This document shows, piece by piece, positions 57,204-64,000 of a stretch of 64,000 nt of DNA. Within the stretch, counting starts at the first letter, position 1. The number at the start of each line of letters is the position of its first letter. This DNA is from Mortierella sp. BCC40632 (lineage: Eukaryota; Mortierellomycota; Mortierellomycetes; Mortierellales; Mortierellaceae): the NCBI GenBank assembly GCA_011634665.1, contig WAEK01000008.1, positions 799,501 through 863,500 on the forward strand. The letters run 5' to 3'. Made by a program: the position numbers and the translations under genes. A model generated the notes under the pieces. The model saw nothing but the letters and a program-made list of their open reading frames with translations. It was not told the DNA's origin and did not search any database.

Positions 57204-58631
57204 CCTATTCTATTGGGTCATCAGACCAGAAGAGAGGAGGCACGCAGAAGAGCTCAAGAGGAGGAGGCTGAACGGGAAAGAGAACGCGAGTTTTACTACA
57301 ATAACAACGGCAATTTACATCGCGACCCGTACGCTTCGCGGGGGGCCGGGAACCGGTACGATCAATACCCAGTGTCATCATCGTCACCCCCTTACCAAGA
57401 TCGACGAGAGTTTGAGTCGTCGCCTGCTTTGTCAAAACCCTCAGCAGAGGAGGGTCTGATCCGTACCAGTGTCTACGATGACGAAACTCGTCCAGCGTAT
57501 CAAATGGGTCCAGTCGAAGGAGGCGTCTGGAAGGCAGTGACATCGGTGGCAAACCATCCAACCGAAGGCTGGATGTCTCTGTGGAAAGGTACTATCCCTA
57601 TATTTCTCTTTTTTCCGAGATGATCGAGCAGAGGAAATCAAAGAGCTGACTTTTTTTTTTTTTTTTTTTTTTTTCTTCTCTGTGGCTCCTTGGACAACAG
57701 GACAATTTACCAACTGGACGTATGAAATGCTGCACCTGTTTGCTCAGCCAACATTGGAAGCAACCCTAAACGATACGTTTGATCTTTACGACGACACTAT
57801 TCCTCTTGTACACTTGGACCATGTTGGCCCCAACATTGCAACTATGGTCACCAGTCATCTTGTTGTCGGGCTCATCCTCTCTCCTCTCGAGCTTGTCCGA
57901 ACAAGGTACATTAATCAGCGATATCATGACTGTTGACATGAACATTGTCTATCCGACGATAGGTCGGTGTACTAACCGGATTTCTTTGTCATTCGCTTTT
58001 TCTTTGTAGACTGATTGTGCAGACGGCGAACCCATTGCAGCGCAAGTACAGTGGAATGATCAACTGCATCTCAACTATTATTCAGGAGGAGGGACTCTCA
58101 GCTCTTTGGGGAGGCATCAACCTCTTCCCAACAATTATCTACCACACCTTGACACCTTTAATGTCCAACTCGATCCCCTTGATCATTGATCGCGTCTTTA
58201 AGCTGTCGGCTGCCGATTCTCCTTTCCTTTACTCGCTTGCAGAGCTGGGCTTGAACACGATAGAACTTTTGATCAGACTGCCAATCGAGACAGTGCGTAA
58301 GCGACTCCAAATCCAAATCCAGTACAAAAACCACGGACGGGCTCAAGGATCGAAGCGATACCGTACCGTTGTGGAGACACGCCGTCGACCCTACTATGGC
58401 ATGGTCGATTGTGTGTACAGGATCGTCAAGGAAGAAGGTGGACATCACAAGCGAGTATCGCTTCGGATGAATGGAGATGGGCAAAAGCACAATGTCCCAC
58501 AACGACCATGGTATTCTGCTTGGGGAGTCAGGGGTCTTTATACAGGTCTAGGAATGCACCTTTCAACCAATGTTGCTCTCTTTGCTGTGGGGGCTGTGAC
58601 AAATCTTCAGGACGAAAGTGACGACTGGTAG
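56737..58631 (+). CDS. UGO1: Mitochondrial fusion/carrier-like protein Ugo1, four exons
   Basis: A modified mitochondrial carrier of the outer membrane that couples Fzo1 and Mgm1 during mitochondrial fusion (related to animal SLC25A46). Exons: 56737-57066, 57225-57588, 57701-57905 and 58010-58631, all with GT-AG boundaries and matching phases. Two carrier-type P-x-[DE]-x-x-R signatures are present, SPLELVRTR (split by intron 3) and LPIETVRKRL. Also present are WKAVTSVANHPTEGWMSLWK, YSGMINCISTIIQEEGLSAL and GVRGLYTGLGMHLSTNVALF. The N-terminal half is Tyr/Ser/Arg-rich and charged (REEARRRAQEEEAERERERE), presumably cytosolic. Intron 1 contains a T run of about 45 nt before the acceptor, unusually long. 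Confidence 0.88.
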
Positions 58632-58978
58632 AGCCATTTTCTTCCTCCTCCTCCTTCTCCTTCTCCTTTCTCTGGTCATACTTTTATAACTTTCATTCCT
58701 AGAAGCAGAACAATAAAGTTTCGTTTTTTTTTTTTTTTTTTTTCCTCTCTCTCTCTCACTCACTCTATTGAGCGTCAACGGGTGCTTTTGAGACGAGCAT
58801 CGGCCTACAGCTACAGGAGGTGGATCAACTCACCCTGTTAAGGGGGTTAGCAGTCACTCATGCGGCCGCAACGCTAGCGCAAGTCTGGTTGGACTAGTCG
58901 AATGCCTTACTTAGCAATGTCGAGAGTAAATCAAGATCAGTAATCTCAACATTTTTACACGTTAGAACAAGAGACATC
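58632..58978. other. Intergenic between UGO1 and ZNG1
   Basis: AATAAAG at 58710 is a probable UGO1 poly(A) signal. T20 at 58724-58743 and (CT)n follow. The last 100 bp form the ZNG1 promoter. No gene. Confidence 0.5.
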
Positions 58979-60673
58979 ATGAGTAGCTCAGACGACGAAT
59001 GTCCAGTGTTGGCTCCTGATACCCAGGGAATCACCAACCAACTCCTTCAGGCAAACCAGAGCTTTGAAGACGAAGACGAAGACATGCCTGTCTTGGTGGA
59101 TATCAACTCGCAACAGCAACATCAACAGGTCTCTCCAAACACTTTGACGGGTTCTGAAGTGACAACAGGGAAAAAGATTCCAATCACTATCATCACAGGG
59201 TTCCTTGGTTCTGGAAAGTCGACTTTGTTGGACTATATCCTGACGGAAAAACATAATTACAAGGTGGCCGTCATTTTGAACGAGTTTGGTGATACGGGTG
59301 GAATCGATCAGGCTATGAACGTCGGTATGGGAGGAGAAGTCGTTGAAGAATGGCTCGAGCTCAAGAATGGTTGCCTCTGTTGTACAGTCAAGTAAGTGCG
59401 CTGAAGAGGTTAATTCGATGGGAAGGAGTAGGAATAGGATGCTCATTGTCGAGATCCAATACAGTCAAGCAAAGTCTCGCATTCTAACCCTTCTACAATA
59501 CTTTGATAGGGATAATGGTGTGGTTGCGATTGAGAATTTGATGAAGAAGAAGGGAAAGTTTGATTACATTTTGTTGGAGACCACAGGATTAGCTGATCCT
59601 GGTCCTATCGCGTCCATCTTTTGGATGGACGACGACCTCGGAAGTGAAATTTATCTGGATGGAATCGTGACCCTTGTCGACTCGAAGAATGTTCGCAAGG
59701 TATCTATGAACGACTTTTTTTCATATCTAAAGTTTTTCAAAAGAAAAAAAAAGTTGCAAATGAGATTGGGTTTAGGCAGATTGATCGTGCTTTTCTCACA
59801 CAAGACCATCTTTCATCTTTAGGAACTCGAGATCAAAAAGGAAGACGGTAGTCTGAACGAGACCGCAAAGCAGATCGCAATGGCTGACCGCCTCATCCTT
59901 AACAAGACTGACCTTGTCAGCGAGCAAGATGTCGATCAGCTCGAAGACGATTGTCGTGCTATGAACGGAGTCGCCCAGATTGTTCGAACTCAAAAATCAA
60001 AGGTGGATCTGCGATTTGTTCTCGATATCTCGGCCTTTGATGCTGTTCGCGCCAAGGAATTGGACATGGCTGAAGCAAAGCGGAAGCAGGATCATTCGCA
60101 ACACGATCCAGACCATGTCCATAGTGAGAACTGCAACCACGATCACGAGAAGCAAGGACGCTCTAGCCATTTGGATAAGGTAAGATATAAAACTCCAAGA
60201 GGAATTAAGATTGTTAGTCGGTTGGTTTGGGAGAGAGCTTAGATAGTAAATATGGACCAATATACTCACTCAGGCAATGATTTTCTCTATAGTCTATCAC
60301 CACCATCACGCTTACATTCACAACTCCAACTGTGAGTCAAAAGGCCTTTGAGCACTGGCTTCAGACTTTGCTCTGGGAGCATCAAATCCCAGGCCAAGAT
60401 CCAACACCAGGGCAAGAAGTCGAGGTTGTTGATGTTTTGCGAGTCAAGGGAATTCTGAGACCCTCAGAAAGGCCACCAGGCACTGGGGTCGTAGTTCAGG
60501 GAGTCCAAGAACTCTACGATATCAAGGATGCGGTGACTGTGCCTGACAGGGACGAAATGCCGAATGCTGGACGAGTTGTTTTTATTGGACGAGGATTAGG
60601 AGATAGAACAGGACTGAAGGAATCCTGTTGCACTTTCTTGAACCTTGCAGTTGACGAAGTCCTTGTTGATTAG
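58979..60673 (+). CDS. ZNG1: Zinc-transfer GTPase ZNG1 / CobW family, four exons
   Basis: A GTP-driven zinc metallochaperone that delivers zinc to methionine aminopeptidase 1. Exons: 58979-59391, 59510-59699, 59823-60179 and 60293-60673. The N-terminus [10 protein letters not shown] carries the CP-x-L motif by which ZNG1 proteins dock on the MetAP zinc finger. A second acidic DMPVLVD lies just after it. Then [13 protein letters not shown] (P-loop), [10 protein letters not shown] (Switch I region), [10 protein letters not shown] (the CxCC metal site), [13 protein letters not shown] (Walker B/switch II), NKTDLV (guanine specificity), a His/Asp-rich stretch ([19 protein letters not shown], probable extra zinc binding), and the CobW C-terminal domain ending RVVFIGRGL...EVLVD. 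All key residues are intact. Confidence 0.95.
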
Positions 60674-60899
60674 TGTGAATGCCTTTGCTTGTATAGTATC
60701 TTGAAGGGGAGTCCGAATAGACTTTTCGCCTCGTCAGAGCCCGGAGCCCTGTAGATGGCAAGCCATTAAAGTTCAAGAGTTGAAGAACAAGGAATAGTTT
60801 TCAAGCATAAGCACCTCTAGGGGCAATGCTTCCATGGACAAACGTCTAGATTTGGTGGAGTCAATCCATCATTTGCTCATTCTACTTGTTCCAGCTACC

Positions 60900-62805
60900 C
60901 TTACCCAATGTGTTAGGATTAGCTCTTTCTGGTGTGCTGTCTTCCAGTCAAATATTTGGAAAGACGTCAGGTATTGGTCAAAGTAACCCATCCCAACCCC
61001 TGTCTTGGTCTGACAGGCAGGGCATGTTCGCACTGTCAGTTTTCTCGACGACGTCCTGGACCAGAGCTGTCAAGATGTACTAGATCTTTTTTGCAATCAA
61101 TTGACGTCGATTCTTGTAGCAGAGTTGTACTCCTCTGACCGACCTAAGTTTTTGCCCGACAGTGTCTGGACTAAAAGTGCCCGTGTCTTTACCAAAAATC
61201 GAAAAAGTCTTCGATCACTATTCATCGTGTCATTGGAATCTATCCCACAGGCGGTGGTAAACATCGTATTCAGCCATAGTGGAGCTGGGGATAGTCAAGG
61301 ACAGGATGGCTCTGTGACTCACTTTTGCTCGGATGGTGGCGATCAATGGCAGCTTACTGAAATATCTTTTGCCGATCAATGCCAACCTTCGGTATCTTGT
61401 TACTTGCATCAGTCCATCTGACTCTCTCCAGCAGATCGAGGCGCTCATCGCCATGTACCAAACACTCGAGCACCTGTCGCTGACTTGGTTCACGTTCCCT
61501 CCCACAGACTTCAGCGAGTCTGTCCACAATCCCGGTTCTGAATAAGGACCGATGCAGTACCTACCACAAGGAAACAAAAGGAATTTCTCTGTTGACCGTT
61601 GGCCCTTGACAGAGCAGCCCTCGATTGGGTATCGGAATATTGTGTACCCTTACCTTCGGGAAGTGGAAATCAATCAGTCCTTGGAAAGTAAACCGACTGC
61701 CTGCTGGATTTTGTCCATCGCACCTTGCTCCAACTTGTCAGTATTAAAATGGTGGTTGCCACCAAATTACCATTTTTCCATTTTTCGCGAAAAAAAAAAG
61801 TGATCCGTATCGACTTTGCAAGAATATGTCAATGGATCGTGACCGGATCTTTTGGGGGCAAATCGAGGAGCTCTTTATTTCTGGTCGAGAACTAAAGGTT
61901 GAGGAGTAGTGCCTAGAGCGATGCCTTGAGAGAAGCGTTTCTGGTAAAATGAGTCTGACAGCCAAAAAATCATGAAAATATCCTCCTCTCTGGAATATAA
62001 GAGGCCTTGCGTTTACCTCCTGTTTCTAATCTTTAAAGGACACTCAAAGTGTTGAGGATTCCAAAGAGTCAGTTTGGAGCCCGAGCCCTTGATATGTTTT
62101 GGAGAGCAGGTCATCATCAAGCAATCTGCGAACTGAATTCTCAAAAATGTGAACGGGTGTCAAGTGCCATGATCTTGGACCTATTGACGGGTTGTCCTGT
62201 TCTGGAAAGATTTTTTTGCAGATCGAGTCCTTGGGATGGATGTTCGCCGGGATAAAAACCCTGGGTATGCACACACTTGGTGCATATTGAGCTCTATTTT
62301 GATCTGTCCACTTCATCAAGTCCACCACTATATTTGTTGCAACACATTTTTGGACAGTTCCCCTTTGAATCCTTAAATAGCCCTGGCTGTGAAGAATGTG
62401 GAAAGGAGGATGTGAAGGGACGTTTTGCCCTTCGGGATTTTGTATACAGGTGACTGGCCGTATTGAGAAAGCTGGGGGTGCTGAGTTTAAGGCTTCAGAT
62501 TGAACAAAGTCGACTAGCACATCTAGCTCTATCCGGCAATGAGTTTGAGTGACTGGAATTGAGAGCTGTCAGACGCGTTCTAAACCAGACACTTTTCTTC
62601 AGGCTGAGTGAAGGGCTTTGTCAACTCGTGACACTCCAACGACTAGTGAGGGTGGGGTTGACATATACACTTGAGCTAGGAAAAGAGAAGAAGGCATGGA
62701 TCAAGGAATTCTGGTCATATACTTCAGTCTCTATTCAATGCTCAATTAGTCCTAACCATAATATTGTTGTTTGCTTTCTATCAGACCTGGAGAGAAGGGA
62801 GTAAG
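60900..62805 (+). pseudogene. Decayed F-box/LRR gene
   Basis: Fragments in changing plus-strand frames with the phrases of the Mortierella-type F-box/LRR family: SLLKYLLPINANLRYL, TLEHLSLTWFTF (about 61350-61500), YPYLREVEIN...CSNLSVLKW (about 61640-61760), TLKVLRIPKSQFGARALDMF, DLLTGCPVLERFFC (about 62040-62215), then WVCTHLVHIELYFDLS (about 62260-62310) and LCQLVTLQRL (about 62610). At least five frame changes or stops separate them. The intact F-box gene starts about 540 bp further on in the same orientation, so this is likely a dead tandem paralogue. Confidence 0.6.
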
Positions 62806-62823
62806 CTACTCTCTGCACGATCA

Positions 62824-62854
<31 letters not shown>

Positions 62855-62898
62855 GATGACAGACCGATTATTCGTTTGGACGAAATAAATTGATGATT

Positions 62899-63168
62899 TT
62901 AGTCAATAAGGGGTACACCTTCTTCAGTTGGATTTGGCATTGCAATTGTAGCAAGTGGTTCCTTCTGGGATAGAATGGATGCCGTTGTAGGTTTCTCTAG
63001 TAGTGAAGGCGAAGTGAACGGCTGTACTCTTAGAGAAGTATCGACTGTGTCTCTCGCATTGACCAATATTGTGTTCTCAAGGCAGGTGATGAGGACTACT
63101 CGAAAGAGGATGAGGCGAAGGAAGAGAAAGAAATAGAATATAGTGGAGTGGAGAGGTCTTGTCACCAT
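62899..63168 (-). CDS. Small hypothetical protein with hydrophobic N-terminus
   Basis: 89 residues from the ATG at 63168. The start MVTRPLHSTIFYFFLFLRLI continues hydrophobic to residue 32, compatible with a signal peptide or membrane anchor, followed by a polar Ser/Thr/Pro-rich tail. No recognised family. A T27 run precedes it upstream (63191-63217). It could be spurious. Confidence 0.35.
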   Translation of the reverse strand: MVTRPLHSTIFYFFLFLRLILFRVVLITCLENTILVNARDTVDTSLRVQPFTSPSLLEKPTTASILSQKEPLATIAMPNPTEEGVPLID

Positions 63169-63350
63169 TTTTTCAGGAACCAACAACTGATTTTTTTTTT
63201 TTTTTTTTTTTTTTTTTGAAGAGGGACTGCGCCATAGTTGGACAATCATCCTATGCAAAGGAAAGCAATAAAGTCCTCAAGAAAACGCGTGGCAGTTTCT
63301 CTCCCTCTCTCTTTCGTTATCGACATTAAAAAGCAAGGGGACTCTACAGA
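63169..63350. promoter_or_regulatory. Upstream region of the F-box gene
   Basis: T27 run, then a CT-rich stretch (63297-63312) and ATTAAAAAG about 30 bp before the start codon, a possible TATA-like element. Confidence 0.35.
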
Positions 63351-64000
63351 ATGAGCGCTACTGATATTCTCGAGTTATTCGAAGTTCAGGTTCAAATCAG
63401 ATCCTTGCTTCCGAAAAGGGACCTCGCACGATGTGCACTTGTCTGTTCATCCTGGCATCAAATCTTTCAACCATTCATCTACCGCTCCATCTCCATCGGC
63501 AGGAAAGAATGGGTTCCTCGGAAAATTTTGTTCCCTCGCGCAAATCTTGTTCGTTCACTCCGACTTCATGACAGAATCCCTTTTTTCTTGTGTGCAGATT
63601 TGAAGCGTCATTTCCATGACCAATTAACAACGCTATGGATCGACAATGTGCACCAAGGAATGAACTACGACAACTTTCCATTCGAGCAATGGGAGGAAGT
63701 AGTAGAGTTGACTGACAATAACCGACACTCTCTTAAGACACTAAGACTGAACCCTCAACACGGAGTTCCATCCGAGTTGGTAAGCCAAATCCTTGGCGCA
63801 GAGAGTGCTGAAGGAGACAACGACTCTGCTGGCAACAATGAGATAGATCGCATCTGCTTGGACGTCAATATTCAGCTAAAAGTCTCTATCCTGCCTCAGC
63901 CAAGACTTACCAACCTCCGACACCTTGAGCTCCAAAGACTAGCTCTTGACACTGTAGAGATGGTGGAATCGGTCATGTCTCTGTGTCAACAACTCGAATC
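63351..64000 (+). CDS. F-box/LRR protein, N-terminal part (cut by window end)
   Basis: Begins with an ATG at 63351 and is open for at least 216 codons to the window edge. The start is an F-box: EVQVQIRSLLPKRDLARCAL, then VCSSWHQIFQPFIYRSI. The F-box helix 2/3 pattern L-x-x-x-D-L-x-x-x-x-L-V-C-x-x-W is clear. LRR-like strands follow (LVRSLRLHD, LTTLWIDNV, LKTLRLNP, LTNLRHLELQRL). Likely a substrate adaptor of SCF ubiquitin ligases; substrate unknown. Several of these genes occur in this window, suggesting a multigene family. Confidence 0.85.
   Translation, partial: MSATDILELFEVQVQIRSLLPKRDLARCALVCSSWHQIFQPFIYRSISIGRKEWVPRKILFPRANLVRSLRLHDRIPFFLCADLKRHFHDQLTTLWIDNVHQGMNYDNFPFEQWEEVVELTDNNRHSLKTLRLNPQHGVPSELVSQILGAESAEGDNDSAGNNEIDRICLDVNIQLKVSILPQPRLTNLRHLELQRLALDTVEMVESVMSLCQQLE

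Overview
The window is eukaryotic nuclear DNA, most likely from an early-diverging fungus of the Mortierella type (Mucoromycota). The reasons are short GT-AG introns in most genes, several F-box/leucine-rich-repeat genes and relics, Fanzor-type relics, abundant poly(A)/poly(T) and (CT)n tracts, and fungal housekeeping genes. The phylum is an inference from gene content, not from a search.

Layout. 0-4 kb: the 3' part of a cytosolic valyl-tRNA synthetase gene, convergent with a MIS12/MTW1 kinetochore gene. 4-8.6 kb: a decayed Fanzor (eukaryotic TnpB-like) gene running into the MIS12 upstream region, then a Harbinger-like relic. 8.7-13.8 kb: one large two-exon F-box/LRR gene. 13.8-20.5 kb: microsatellite-rich DNA in which I see no gene. 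20.5-36.5 kb: a nest of mobile DNA. It holds an inverted pair of a promoter-like repeat, a 5'-truncated LINE with an intact RNase H frame, and a near full-length but frameshifted LINE flanked by a perfect 17-bp target-site duplication. It also holds an LTR-like sequence beside a tRNA-Thr(AGT) gene, small palindromic and SINE-like insertions, a minisatellite, a second Fanzor fragment and a decayed effector-like gene.

37-48 kb: a secreted cysteine-rich protein, a Ty3/gypsy scrap, an unrecognised gene split by a 229-bp hAT-like MITE with an 8-bp target duplication, and a membrane-anchored aspartic protease. 48.9-60.7 kb is ordinary gene-dense fungal DNA: SCAI, a small secreted protein, a possible nuclear-encoded RnpA-domain mitochondrial protein divergent from UGO1 (mitochondrial fusion carrier), and a ZNG1/CobW zinc-chaperone GTPase. 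60.9-64 kb: a decayed F-box/LRR gene, a small membrane or secreted ORF, and an intact F-box gene cut by the window edge.

The housekeeping genes cover translation, chromosome segregation, mitochondrial dynamics, zinc delivery and transcription, and do not form one pathway. The most unusual content is the mobile DNA: two Fanzor relics, a repeated TATA-bearing module that sits directly upstream of one of them, a LINE with a UAAUG ORF1/ORF2 junction, and several insertions whose target duplications can be read directly.
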